A DNA stretch of 64,000 nt from Dolosigranulum savutiense (GTDB lineage Bacteria > Bacillota > Bacilli > Lactobacillales > Carnobacteriaceae_A), in NCBI RefSeq assembly GCF_039830095.1, contig NZ_CP142435.1, positions 1,488,001-1,552,000 on the forward strand. The letters run 5' to 3'. Positions 38,901-47,206 of this stretch are shown here, in pieces. The position numbers and the translations under genes were made by a program. The stretch's first letter is position 1. Each line of letters starts with the position of its first letter. The notes beneath the pieces were generated by a model. The model searched no databases. It saw only the letters and a list, made by a program, of their open reading frames with translations, and was not told where the DNA came from.

Positions 38901-41289
38901 CGATCAAATCAAGGAAGAGACTAATAATGTGCCGATGAAGAATGTTGTAACATTGAATACAGATGGAAACCATTATGAAGCTGTATTCCGAGAAGGAACC
39001 CCAGGGCATATGATTCGACTATATGCAGACAAAGAAGCAACCAAAGAATTAGCAAGTGGTACAATAACGGCAACAGGAGCTCTATCACTGGGCTTTGATC
39101 TTGAGGAAGATAATGATAGTGGCTTAGTTTACTACCGTTCGCAGCAGGAAGGAAAAGAACTCAGCAATATTTTAGCTGTTCCGTATACAAAACAACAACG
39201 TACAATTTCTGAGCTAACACTGGATACGTCTAATTTTAAGGCTGATGTTGATTATGATCAAAAATGGTCCTTTAAAGATGTGAAATTAACTGTATCATAT
39301 GAGGGAGATCGTGCTGATGATGTGATTAGTTTAGCAAATCCACTTGTTAGTTTAGAAAACTTTGATCCCGAAGCAGCAGGAGAACAAATTGTTACCGTTC
39401 GTTATGGGAATAAAAAAGTTACACAAACACTTCCTATTTCACGTAAGAACGAACCGGACTGGAGTCAAAAAGTAGTGGCTAGCATTGAAATTACGACAAA
39501 ACCAAAACATCAATATGAAGTCGGAGAAGAACTCAATCTCTCACAAGGAGTAGCGACTATTACCTATGAAGATGGAACAAAACGAGAATTATCTTTAGAT
39601 TCTGAAGAGTTAGAGCGGTATGATTACGATGACTTTGATTTAAACAAAGCAGGTAAATACTATTTAGCCTTTAGTATCGGGGGTAAATGGAGTGACTATT
39701 TAGAAATCGAAGTAACAAAACCTACTGTGAATTTCCAAACATTAAATCAGAGTCGAACACAACTTGAACAATTAATGGAGCGTGAAAGCTTTGACAGTTT
39801 AAGTGAAGCATTAAAAAATGAAGTATCTACAGCAATTTCTCAAGCAAAAGAACTGGATGGATCAACGGATACGACACAAGCAGTGGTAGATGAAAAAGCC
39901 AGTGAACTCTCTCGTCTCATCACAAAAGTTCGCCAGGCAATGAATCCAAATCCGGAAGATTTTGGTGAGAATGATGGACAATCAGAAGAAACGGAACAAG
40001 ATGGAAACGAAGAAACACCAGACCAACCGGAAAAACCTGGAACTGGGGAAGATGATGAAGAGATAGAGCCTGGACAACCAACTCCACCGATTGAAGAGGA
40101 ACAACCTCAGGAAGTTATTAAAGACTACTTTAAATTAGTAGTTGATTTTGATGGAGAACAAGTTGTCTATGACCGCAAAGATTCAGATGTCTGGCTATCA
40201 GTGGAACAAGCTCGCGAAGTGTATGATCAATACTTGCCAGAAGTTCTTGAGCGTGATGGGAAGGAATATAAACGCGTAGAGGTCACATTTACACAGTCAG
40301 ATGAGGAAGCTGTCTTGACTTATGTGTACCGAACAGACGATTATGAACCAACTCCTGAACCAGAACCAGAGGTCTACGCTGGTGATTATGAATTTGAATT
40401 GACGCTGGATGGTGAATCGTCTACTGAAACATTGACATTTGCTTCACGGGATAAAGCTCTTGATTTTGTCGCTATGTTAAACCGCTTGTACAAAGCAGCG
40501 GGATACCAGTTGATTCATCAAGACAACGGCTTACCAGGCGAATATAAAATCAGCTTGAGCTTTGAAAAGATTGTTGACAAGCAACCAGATATCACGCCTG
40601 AACCAGTGCCAACACCAGCTCCTGAAGCAGATAAACCTTCTGAAGAACTAGGAGTAGAGGAAGAACCGATGCCAGATTCAGAATCACCTGGAACTGAAGC
40701 AGAGGATCAACAACCAGACGAAAATGAAGAACGCCCTCAACCAGAACAACCGGCTGAACCAGAAGTGGCTCCGGAAGCTAAATCTGATACAGTGGAAGCT
40801 ACTTTTACTTTTACTAACACTGAAGGTGCAGTCCATCGCGGTTCATTGGGTGAGTTTGCGAACTTAGAGCAAGCGGAACGTCGCATTCGTCAGTATGCGA
40901 ATGAACTGGGCTATACATTACAGAACTTCCGTCTAGTAGATGGTGTGTTCTTAGCCGACATTGAAGCGGATCTAAGCGAGCCTCTGCCAGAACCAGAGCA
41001 ACCGGAAGAAACCCCAGCACCAAAAGCAGAAGCGGCTTTCGAGTTTACACTTGAAAATGGCTCCGTTCACCGTGGCTCATTAGGCGAGTTTGTTAACTTA
41101 GAACAAGCGGAACGTCGCATCCGCCACTTTGCCAATGAGCAAGGATACACCTTACAGAACTTTAGAATTGAAGATGGAAAGTTTATCGCTGATGTGACCG
41201 AAGCACCTCAAGCAGCATCTGTGAGTGTATGGACATTAGGAGTGATTGGTGTCACATCACTGATGAGTGTATTAAAGAAAAAAGATTAA
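35929..41289 (+). CDS. Secreted GH85 endo-beta-N-acetylglucosaminidase (EndoD-like) with A-B-C-C modules
   Basis: A 1786-aa secreted enzyme that cuts the chitobiose core of N-glycans. The divergent signal region SSLKKSVIIGVSMSALVLG resembles YSIRK signals. GH85 spans about 200-620, with the catalytic Asn352/Glu354 pair in YFINQET. A beta domain, a discoidin-like domain at about 858-995, two Ig-like domains and a FIVAR-like helical domain (about residues 1265-1345) follow. Modules A (from 1396), B (1483), C (1622) and C (1700) come next, then a hydrophobic tail ending LKKKD. No LPXTG precedes the tail; APQAAS stands in its place. EndoD-type enzymes need trimmed glycans, so the exoglycosidases nearby would prepare its substrate. 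The start has GGAGGG upstream. Confidence 0.93.
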   Translation: MYSKEILDKIVNKQSSLKKSVIIGVSMSALVLGHINAEEVSAQTEELDISEVENKQLLGEEIQSKQNNINRPSDSKVGAVAIDNLTIGSKEQTNEETVEHSDQFSENSDENSPVELKSTDMIDSDKTNENIEEVNGDTNLNPVVTDQQIPESEESQKTTKNSPVEENVDVLINKNELTPGQLEGKVKDRLIPKELKQGLEDILEWEAPSEEKHDIYRSTVPLTERKKGHKINELASEDAKVQSLAYPTPSNEGHSVTGGGEQGADVYAFDHWQYLDSFVDWGSLIPAPDITDEAHRNGVPVYGTIFFNWSTSSEDRERVKKFLQKDEDGTYPVARKLVELAQYYNFEGYFINQETSMPNNEGYSEEFDNFMRYAKEYAAEKNHKHFNFSWYDSMSEAGQRYHGDAVDEYNQFFMRKDEAGKNSVDEFFMNFNWRKSQVDKTVENMRELGRDPYDAYAGWELQKGGYTNTQQKVKDLVDEKGIPKLSLGLFVPDIVMGSVENFEDFHKKEQGFWTGFKGDPSTSDDSNAWSGIARFVVDKTPILEPLFHSTFNTGHGRGWYVDGKKVSNNAWNSRGVSSVMPTWRWWIQNKNSELKGSYDFDDAYNGGSSIKFSGKLNKDAQSDAMLYATNFTATEKTQLSVTHKGTNAGKVQIGVSTAKDYNEDSFKYFDLEVNEKWGTSIADLSELAGQQIYALKLRVTSGQATEDYQLNLGALSITENNTQVEAPTDVKVIERQLMSSRQSEAIISYSKVEEAATYEVYQQVGDQWEFVNASSSNLMYLPRLRRTDQAEGVIQKLKVVAIGQNGLRSDETIFDYNWGLTVRDTTEATPDPANINLTAKVIGGKHIDLESTELSTEGPANILSGTINNTADKWYSDDRTDYLDIGFEDAKTVKRFVIEHAGAGGEDPRKQDPETGQWKGGSMNTKDFNLEYKDLETGAWKVAKEIRGNIDDVTDVELENPITAKEWRLNVLVRDNGTPWGGLRIYNWKMYDQIKEETNNVPMKNVVTLNTDGNHYEAVFREGTPGHMIRLYADKEATKELASGTITATGALSLGFDLEEDNDSGLVYYRSQQEGKELSNILAVPYTKQQRTISELTLDTSNFKADVDYDQKWSFKDVKLTVSYEGDRADDVISLANPLVSLENFDPEAAGEQIVTVRYGNKKVTQTLPISRKNEPDWSQKVVASIEITTKPKHQYEVGEELNLSQGVATITYEDGTKRELSLDSEELERYDYDDFDLNKAGKYYLAFSIGGKWSDYLEIEVTKPTVNFQTLNQSRTQLEQLMERESFDSLSEALKNEVSTAISQAKELDGSTDTTQAVVDEKASELSRLITKVRQAMNPNPEDFGENDGQSEETEQDGNEETPDQPEKPGTGEDDEEIEPGQPTPPIEEEQPQEVIKDYFKLVVDFDGEQVVYDRKDSDVWLSVEQAREVYDQYLPEVLERDGKEYKRVEVTFTQSDEEAVLTYVYRTDDYEPTPEPEPEVYAGDYEFELTLDGESSTETLTFASRDKALDFVAMLNRLYKAAGYQLIHQDNGLPGEYKISLSFEKIVDKQPDITPEPVPTPAPEADKPSEELGVEEEPMPDSESPGTEAEDQQPDENEERPQPEQPAEPEVAPEAKSDTVEATFTFTNTEGAVHRGSLGEFANLEQAERRIRQYANELGYTLQNFRLVDGVFLADIEADLSEPLPEPEQPEETPAPKAEAAFEFTLENGSVHRGSLGEFVNLEQAERRIRHFANEQGYTLQNFRIEDGKFIADVTEAPQAASVSVWTLGVIGVTSLMSVLKKKD
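40114..41208 (+). other. C-terminal modules A, B, C, C of the GH85 enzyme
   Basis: Same ordered module set as in the other three enzymes. Here it is followed by a hydrophobic C-terminal tail. Confidence 0.9.
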
Positions 41290-41328
41290 GTCAATTAAAG
41301 TTACTCAGACTATAGAGTTCTAAAAAAT

Positions 41329-41363
41329 AGAAGCTAGAATCTACAAGAATAGATCTAGCTTCT
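41329..41363. terminator. Bidirectional terminator between GH85 gene and brnQ
   Basis: AGAAGCTAGA and TCTAGCTTCT form a stem, with AAAAAA on the left and TTATTTTT on the right. Confidence 0.8.
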
Positions 41364-41394
41364 TATTTTTAGTGTGTCAAATTATTATTGCTAA

Positions 41395-42726
41395 TTATCT
41401 AAACACAGCATTTTCTTTATTATGGTCGTCAATGGTTTTACCGAGACCCATAAGTTTGGCAAGGAGGCCGAAGATGATTGCAAGTGTGATAGAGGGGATG
41501 ACCCAGGTAAATCCTCTATCAGCTAAAGGGATGAATTGAGTTATGCCATAGGTAATCGATGTCCACTCAAAGATACGTGCTAATACTTCTAGTAGACTAA
41601 TTAGAAAAGCTCCCAAGACGCCTCCTAGAAAAATTAAGTCGTAATAGATGAAACGATCAACTAGCGAGAGTAAGACAAGTGCAATCATAACAGGGTAAAT
41701 GACCTCTAAAATTGGTCCAGCGTAAATGATAATGTCATCAACGGTAAAGAGAGAAATCAGCGTACTGATACCAACAGAGATAACAACAACGACTTTGTAG
41801 CGAAGACGGCCATTTGAGATTGAGTGGAAAAAATCGCCACAAGTTGCGGTTAGACCAACTGAAGTAGTTAGACAAGCTAAGGTTACAATAATGGCAATGA
41901 TTAATGCACCAATATTGCCAAATACGTGGGAGAACGCTCCAAGTAAAATTTCTACTCGTGTAATACGCTCAGGGAAATGACTCCCCATTGTAGCGCCAAT
42001 GTAGGCCAGTCCACCATAAATAAAGATAAGCAATCCTAAAGCAATCAACCCAGCTTTTTTGACCATTTTGTAGCGTTCGGTTGTTTCATGGTAGCCACGA
42101 CGAATAAAGTCTGTTACAACAATTCCAGCCATGAGCGGTGCTCCTAGGGCATCCATTGTTTGATAACCTTCAGTAAACCCACGCATAAAGTGATTTTCTG
42201 GAATAGTCGGAGTTAAGAGTGGACCGGGGGGATTGAAGATAACGACTCCGATAAACATCGTTAACGTTATGAGTAATATTGGCGTTAAAATATTACCGAT
42301 AATATTCATTACTTTTCCCTCATTGAAGACAAAATATAATGTTAAAGCAAAAAATATAAGTGATGTCCAGACGGGTGAAATATTAGGAAAGTTCGGTACA
42401 ATCGCAATTTCATGGACAGTGGCAGCAGTTCGAGGGACGGCAATTAAGGTGGCGATCAGCAATATTGTGATCACACCTAATCCTTTAGCGAAATTTGGGC
42501 TGACCCGACGTCCAATATCATCAATTCGTCCACCTAATTTTGTTGTGACAATCACGGTTACAATGGCGAGTAAGGGGTCAGTTAGAGTAAATCCCGTTGT
42601 AGCGCTCAGCCAATGTTGTCCGGCAGTGAATCCGAGATAGGGTGGAAAAATTAGATTTCCGGCTCCGAAGAAAATGGCAAATAGGGCGAAACCAACTGTT
42701 AGACTATCTCTAAATTTTTCTTTCAT
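41395..42726 (-). CDS. brnQ: Branched-chain amino acid carrier (LIVCS family)
   Basis: A 443-aa membrane protein with about twelve hydrophobic segments. It begins with the family signature LTVGFALFAIFFGAGNLIFP. It imports leucine, isoleucine and valine with sodium or protons. It is preceded by GAAAGGAG and lies downstream of an aminotransferase on the same strand. A terminator hairpin between them suggests partly separate expression. Confidence 0.93.
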   Translation of the reverse strand: MKEKFRDSLTVGFALFAIFFGAGNLIFPPYLGFTAGQHWLSATTGFTLTDPLLAIVTVIVTTKLGGRIDDIGRRVSPNFAKGLGVITILLIATLIAVPRTAATVHEIAIVPNFPNISPVWTSLIFFALTLYFVFNEGKVMNIIGNILTPILLITLTMFIGVVIFNPPGPLLTPTIPENHFMRGFTEGYQTMDALGAPLMAGIVVTDFIRRGYHETTERYKMVKKAGLIALGLLIFIYGGLAYIGATMGSHFPERITRVEILLGAFSHVFGNIGALIIAIIVTLACLTTSVGLTATCGDFFHSISNGRLRYKVVVVISVGISTLISLFTVDDIIIYAGPILEVIYPVMIALVLLSLVDRFIYYDLIFLGGVLGAFLISLLEVLARIFEWTSITYGITQFIPLADRGFTWVIPSITLAIIFGLLAKLMGLGKTIDDHNKENAVFR

Positions 42727-42751
42727 TAGGGCTCCTTTCTAGGCCAATAAA

Positions 42752-42772
42752 GAGCAGGCACGCAGCCTGCTC
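42752..42772 (-). terminator. Hairpin after the aminotransferase gene
   Basis: GAGCAGGC / GCCTGCTC, a perfect eight-base stem with a five-base loop. On the minus strand it is followed by TTTATT, just ahead of the brnQ ribosome site. Confidence 0.65.
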
Positions 42773-42781
42773 CCACTTTTT

Positions 42782-43972
42782 CTATTTGGCTGGGCGTTCG
42801 GCATCCATATATGTGCGAATACGTTCCATTGCTTCTTTTAATTGCTCCAAGCTAGCTGCATAGCTAATTCGTATATAACCTTCACCTGCATCACCAAAAG
42901 CAATCCCAGGCACAACTGCTACTTTTGCTTTTTCTGCCAGATCAACAACAAATTCATAACTGTCTTGAATATAGCCAGCTGGAATTTTGGCATACAAGTA
43001 AAAAGCCCCATTTGGTTTTGCTACTGTGAAGCCCATATCTTCCATCTCGGCTAAGATATAATCGCGTCGTTCTTTATATTTAGCTTTCATTGGTTCAGCA
43101 TCATCTAATCCGTTTGTTAAAGCTTCAATGGCTCCAGCTTGGGCAATTGATGTTGTGGAAGTTACCATATATTGGTGAACTTTTTGGAGTTCAGTAGTTA
43201 TTTCAGCTGGAGCAAATGTGAAACCAATCCGCCATCCAGTCATGGAGTGTGATTTTGATAAACCGTTAATGATAATTGATTGCTCGCGTAAGTATTCGCC
43301 CATCGAGACGTGGTGGCCATCGTAGACGAGTTCACTATAAATTTCATCACTAATAACGAAGACATCTGGATATTGTTTCATTGTCTCAGCAATGGCTTGG
43401 CATTCTTTGGCCGTCCAAGTTACCCCAGTCGGATTAGTAGGGTAGTTGAGCAAAACCCCTTTTACCTGGTCTCCATGTTCAGCCATTGCTTCTTCAATCA
43501 TTTCTGGTGATAGGACAAAGTCATTTTGTGCAGTATCAATAAAGACCGGGATTCCCCCACCTAAATGTACGATTTCTTTATAAATTGAAAAGTATGGAGC
43601 AGCAATTAAAATTTTGTCTCCTTTATTGATAATAGTATGCAGAGCGGTAGTAAGTGCTTCAGTTGCCCCAACTGTAGTGATAACCTCGGTAGCAGGATCA
43701 TAGTTTAAGTTGTATTTTTTCTTTACAAAACTGGCCGCGGCTTCTCGCAAGCGAATATCACCGGCAGAGTGAGTGTAACCTGTGAAGTTATCATCCAATG
43801 CTTGTTTAGCAGCATCTTTAATATGTTCTGGTGTAGGGAAGTCAGGTTGCCCTAATGTTAAACGATTAATACCTTCGATTGCTTGACACTTTAAGTCAAA
43901 GGCTCGAATCAGTGGCACCTCGATCTCAGCTAAGTAGTGATTAAATAATGTTGTTTTATCTGAAAAATCCAT
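42782..43972 (-). CDS. Class I/II pyridoxal-phosphate aminotransferase (PatA/AraT type)
   Basis: A 396-aa fold-type I aminotransferase. The PLP lysine is Lys240 in NGLSKSHSMTGWRIGF. Other marks are NYPTNPTG at 176-183 and SDEIYSELVY. The sequence fits the branch that holds aromatic and aspartate/N-acetyl-diaminopimelate aminotransferases of Lactobacillales; substrate cannot be fixed from sequence. It sits between a cystine transporter and a branched-chain amino acid carrier, so a role in amino-acid metabolism is likely. AAGGAGG precedes the start. Confidence 0.85.
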   Translation of the reverse strand: MDFSDKTTLFNHYLAEIEVPLIRAFDLKCQAIEGINRLTLGQPDFPTPEHIKDAAKQALDDNFTGYTHSAGDIRLREAAASFVKKKYNLNYDPATEVITTVGATEALTTALHTIINKGDKILIAAPYFSIYKEIVHLGGGIPVFIDTAQNDFVLSPEMIEEAMAEHGDQVKGVLLNYPTNPTGVTWTAKECQAIAETMKQYPDVFVISDEIYSELVYDGHHVSMGEYLREQSIIINGLSKSHSMTGWRIGFTFAPAEITTELQKVHQYMVTSTTSIAQAGAIEALTNGLDDAEPMKAKYKERRDYILAEMEDMGFTVAKPNGAFYLYAKIPAGYIQDSYEFVVDLAEKAKVAVVPGIAFGDAGEGYIRISYAASLEQLKEAMERIRTYMDAERPAK

Positions 43973-44053
43973 TTTATTTCCTCCTTGGAATAATGTTATC
44001 TAATAGTAGATTTCTATTATATCATATTTAAAGCGAATAAAGTAAATATGTTG

Positions 44054-44067
44054 TGTAAGCGCTAATA
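44054..44067. promoter_or_regulatory. cre-like site upstream of the aminotransferase gene
   Basis: TGTAAGCGCTAATA fits TGNAANCGNWNNCA with one mismatch and lies about 80 bases upstream of the start. Confidence 0.45.
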
Positions 44068-44113
44068 TCGTTCTGTATCTTAATAAATTTAAGAGATGTA
44101 CCCTTAAATAGAT

Positions 44114-44160
44114 AAAAAACAAACTGTTTGCGCTCTAAGTTGAGATGCACAAACAGTTTG
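44114..44160 (-). terminator. Terminator after tcyP
   Basis: CAAACTGTTTG (44120-44130) pairs with CAAACAGTTTG (44150-44160). On the minus strand the stem is followed by TTTTTTATC. Confidence 0.8.
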
Positions 44161-44180
44161 ATAATAAGCGTTAAATTTAA

Positions 44181-45569
44181 TTAATTAGTAGGTTCTGAGA
44201 CGAATTGCTGATTACTATCTTCATAGATTGATTGGTCTAGTAATTTTAGACGTTTGGAGCTAGTCACTCCGGCAATCATACTTCCGTTAACATTTAGTGC
44301 GGTACGTCCCATATCAATAATAGGTTCGATCGAAATCATTAATCCAATAATTTCAATAGGTAAACCTAATGTGCTGAAAACGATTAGTGAAGCAAACGTT
44401 GCACCACCACCGACACCAGCAACACCGAATGATGAAATAGCGACAGTTAAAATAATAGTGGCCCATGTTGCCGGATTAGATAAGTCCATTCCCACTGCGG
44501 GTGCCACAATAGCCACTAACATAGTTGGATAAATTCCACCACAACCATTTTGACCAATTGATAAACCAAATGTACCAGAGAAGTTTGCCGTTGTTGAATC
44601 AACACCGAGTGCATCTGTTTGAGTTGATACATTCATTGGGAGTGAACCAGCACTTGATCGTGAGGTAAAAGCAAAACTAAGCACAGTCCAAACTTTTTGA
44701 AGATACTGTCGTGGATTCAAGCCATGTAGTATTAAAATTAACATATGAACAGCAAACATTAGTAAAATGGCTGTGTAATTAGCAATCAAAAATGTTCCCA
44801 TATTAATCAGTGCTTGCAAACTAGATGTTGCTGTCATTCGAGTCATTAGCGCTAAGATACCAAATGGCGCCATCCGTAAAACGAGTGTAACGATACGCAT
44901 AACAATTGCATGAAGTGCATCAATTATTTGTTTGAATGTTTCAGCTTGTTCGGGTTCCTTACGTGCAACACCTAAGTAGGCAACCCCCACTAATGAACTG
45001 AAAATCACAACAGCAATCGTACTAGTAGGTCTTAAATTAGCAAAATCCTCGAAAATATTGCTAGGAATAAAGTTGAGTACTTGTTCGGACATAGCCAGAT
45101 TTGCCACTTCTGTTTGTCGTTCCTGTAAGTCGAGAATACGTGCTGATTCTTCAGCGCCACGTGTAAATTGTGCCCCGTCCAAATTATAGAAAAGTGCGAC
45201 AACTAGACCAATAGCTGATGCTATCATTACTGTAATCATAAGCGTCCCTAAAACATTTGTGGCGATACGTGCAATGTTAGCATTTTCTGTAATTTTTGTG
45301 AAAGCTTGTACCAATGAGATAAAAATTAGCGGTACAACTAAGAGTTGCAAGAAGCGTACATAGCCACCGCCTACAACATTAATCCAATCAATTGCGCTAC
45401 TCAATGCTTCGTGTTCAGTGCCGAATATGAGTTGTAAGGTGCCGCCAAATACAATCCCTAGCCCAAGTCCAGCGAACGTTCGCTTTGTATAGCTAAAGTG
45501 TTTTTGTTGCATGACGAATAATCCATACAGTAATCCGACAAATACAATTAAAATACCGATCATTTCCAT
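44181..45569 (-). CDS. tcyP: L-cystine uptake symporter
   Basis: A 462-aa sodium:dicarboxylate (DAACS) family membrane transporter. Its serine-rich hairpin loop TSRSSAGSLPMNVSTQTDALGV and the following helices are close to TcyP rather than glutamate carriers. It would import cystine as a sulphur source. It is monocistronic, with a good promoter upstream and its own terminator. Confidence 0.9.
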   Translation of the reverse strand: MEMIGILIVFVGLLYGLFVMQQKHFSYTKRTFAGLGLGIVFGGTLQLIFGTEHEALSSAIDWINVVGGGYVRFLQLLVVPLIFISLVQAFTKITENANIARIATNVLGTLMITVMIASAIGLVVALFYNLDGAQFTRGAEESARILDLQERQTEVANLAMSEQVLNFIPSNIFEDFANLRPTSTIAVVIFSSLVGVAYLGVARKEPEQAETFKQIIDALHAIVMRIVTLVLRMAPFGILALMTRMTATSSLQALINMGTFLIANYTAILLMFAVHMLILILHGLNPRQYLQKVWTVLSFAFTSRSSAGSLPMNVSTQTDALGVDSTTANFSGTFGLSIGQNGCGGIYPTMLVAIVAPAVGMDLSNPATWATIILTVAISSFGVAGVGGGATFASLIVFSTLGLPIEIIGLMISIEPIIDMGRTALNVNGSMIAGVTSSKRLKLLDQSIYEDSNQQFVSEPTN

Positions 45570-45609
45570 AAAATCTCCCCTATCTACTTACTTTTTGTAA
45601 CCTGAATAA

Positions 45610-45637
45610 ATTATAACACACTTGGACAAAATCACAA
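45610..45637 (-). promoter_or_regulatory. tcyP promoter
   Basis: On the minus strand, TTGTGA (45632-45637), a 16-base spacer and TATAAT (45610-45615), with TG one base before the -10 (extended). Confidence 0.7.
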
Positions 45638-45763
45638 CTTAAACTTACTTGTTAATATGTATGGTGAGTTGTATAATTAAATGCAAGAAGGAAAACACTT
45701 AAAAAAAGCCATATTCTCTGTTAATCTGATAGTATCCACACCATACAGAAAGGACAGAGAAAT

Positions 45764-46870
45764 ATGACTCACGTTAAGTGTACCAAATTAAAGCCAAAAG
45801 GTAAACATTTAGATGAAGATGATCGGGAATACTTAGAAAAAATGGCTCGTCAAAATCCCCAGCTCCCTAAGCATAAGCGATTGACTCAAGCAGATATGGC
45901 AGATGAATTAGGGGTTCATCCATCCACCATTTCAAGAGAATTAAAACGTGGCCAAGTGACTCAAAAGGATCCATTATGGAGAGAATATACCATCTATTCC
46001 GCTAGTGTTGCCCAAGAAAAGATTGATAAAGGAAAAACAAATAAAGGACCAGATCCAGAGTTTAGTCCTGGGGACCCCGTCTTAAAAGCAATAGAAACCA
46101 TTATTATTTCGCAAAAATATTCGCCTTATGCAGCGCTACAACGCTTAAAAAAAGGAGATACATTCACCCCTGATCAACTCCCTTGTTTAAGAACAATTTA
46201 TCATTATATTGATGATAATAAGTTTGAGAAGTTAACACAAGACCATTTGCCCCGAGAAGGAAAAACACAAAGACGCCCATATCATCACGTCAAGAAACGA
46301 AAAAAAGTTGTCCCCCCTAACCGATTGATTAAGTACCGAAGTGAGTCGATAAACAATCGAGAAGAAGAAGGACATTGGGAAATGGATTGTGTCGAATCTG
46401 GGAAAGGACACAGTAAAACATGTCTGTTAACTCTCGTTGAACGAAAAACACGAAAATCGATTATTCGAAAAATGACGAGTCAAACACAGGCCCAAGTGCT
46501 AAAACAACTAGATGAATTAGAAGACTCTTTGGGGACCGAGCGGTTCAAACAGCAATTTAAATCAATTACAGTGGATAATGGCTCTGAATTTCTAGATTAT
46601 GAGACCTTAGAAGGGACTGTCAAATCCCGCGAGAATAAACGGACTCATATATTCTATTGTCAGCCCTACAGTTCCTATGAGCGGGGATCAAATGAACAGA
46701 TGCATACACTTCTTCGGCGATTTATTCCCAAGGGGAGTGACATTAGTCAATGGAGCTTGAATGAAATAAAAGAAATCGAGAAAACAATTAATGACTATCC
46801 GCGATTATTATTTGATGGATTATCAGCTAACGAAAAATTTGAAGCCTTTCAGGAGGCAATTGCCTCCTGA
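45764..46870 (+). CDS. IS30-family transposase
   Basis: A 368-aa DDE transposase. The N-terminal helix-turn-helix includes LTQADMADELGVHPSTISREL. The catalytic core has Asp in WEMDCVES, Asp in TVDNGSEF and Glu in ERGSNEQMH. The frame is intact, so the element may still be active. The start follows AGAAAGGAC. The 3' end of the gene lies inside a perfect 32-base palindrome. Confidence 0.95.
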   Translation: MTHVKCTKLKPKGKHLDEDDREYLEKMARQNPQLPKHKRLTQADMADELGVHPSTISRELKRGQVTQKDPLWREYTIYSASVAQEKIDKGKTNKGPDPEFSPGDPVLKAIETIIISQKYSPYAALQRLKKGDTFTPDQLPCLRTIYHYIDDNKFEKLTQDHLPREGKTQRRPYHHVKKRKKVVPPNRLIKYRSESINNREEEGHWEMDCVESGKGHSKTCLLTLVERKTRKSIIRKMTSQTQAQVLKQLDELEDSLGTERFKQQFKSITVDNGSEFLDYETLEGTVKSRENKRTHIFYCQPYSSYERGSNEQMHTLLRRFIPKGSDISQWSLNEIKEIEKTINDYPRLLFDGLSANEKFEAFQEAIAS

Positions 46871-46875
46871 AAGGC
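46844..46875. repeat. Perfect 32-bp palindrome across the transposase stop codon
   Basis: Two 16-base arms meet with no loop. The core is AGGAGGCAATTGCCTCCT and the transposase TGA (46868-46870) lies in the right arm. No U-run follows. Confidence 0.95.
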
Positions 46876-46917
46876 CCAGAAGCACTATCGTTACACAGAG
46901 AAAATATCACCAAAAAG

Positions 46918-47206
46918 TTATTGCATCTTTTGTTGCAATTCAGACTGGGTTAATATGTATTTTTTTGTGCAACGAGCATTATTAAGACTATTAGCCTAGT
47001 AATTAGTATGAAATAATTATTTTTTAGTTTTATTATTATTTTTATTGATAATTTATTACAAAAAATATGCATTAGAAATAACTAATAAATAAATTGAATT
47101 TAATAGAGACTGATTAAAATACTGTTTTGTTTTTGTGGAGGAAAAGATCATTATTCCATTTACAAGTTATTCCACTTATAATAAAGAAAAATGGAGGCGA
47201 TAGATA
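46918..47206 (+). other. AT-rich intergenic stretch with rbsK promoter elements
   Basis: No gene was seen. A good -10 (TATAAT, 47177-47182) lies 25 bases before the kinase start. TTATTCCA occurs twice (47151-47158 and 47167-47174) just upstream and could be a regulator site. No clear -35 is visible. Confidence 0.5.

Larger units (their letters stand above)
45700..46917 (+). mobile_element. IS30-family insertion sequence (ends approximate)
   Basis: About 1.2 kb with one intact transposase gene. Imperfect terminal inverted repeats are visible: CCATATTCTCTGTTAATC on the left matches the reverse complement of the right end near 46885-46910 (core ATAT..TCTCTG). The exact ends and the short target duplication could not be fixed by eye. 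Confidence 0.8.

Noticed and set aside
34579-41208. Repeated module regions as a possible CRISPR or satellite array
   Set aside because: The repeats are in-frame protein modules of 58-74 residues with varied linkers, not short direct repeats with unique spacers.
42233-42640. Plus-strand frame of 135 codons within brnQ
   Set aside because: It is a shadow of the transporter gene in the opposite strand, without a ribosome site or recognisable domain.
45700-46917. The IS30 element as part of a larger composite transposon or prophage
   Set aside because: No second copy of the element, integrase or phage genes occur in the window; flanking genes are ordinary metabolism.
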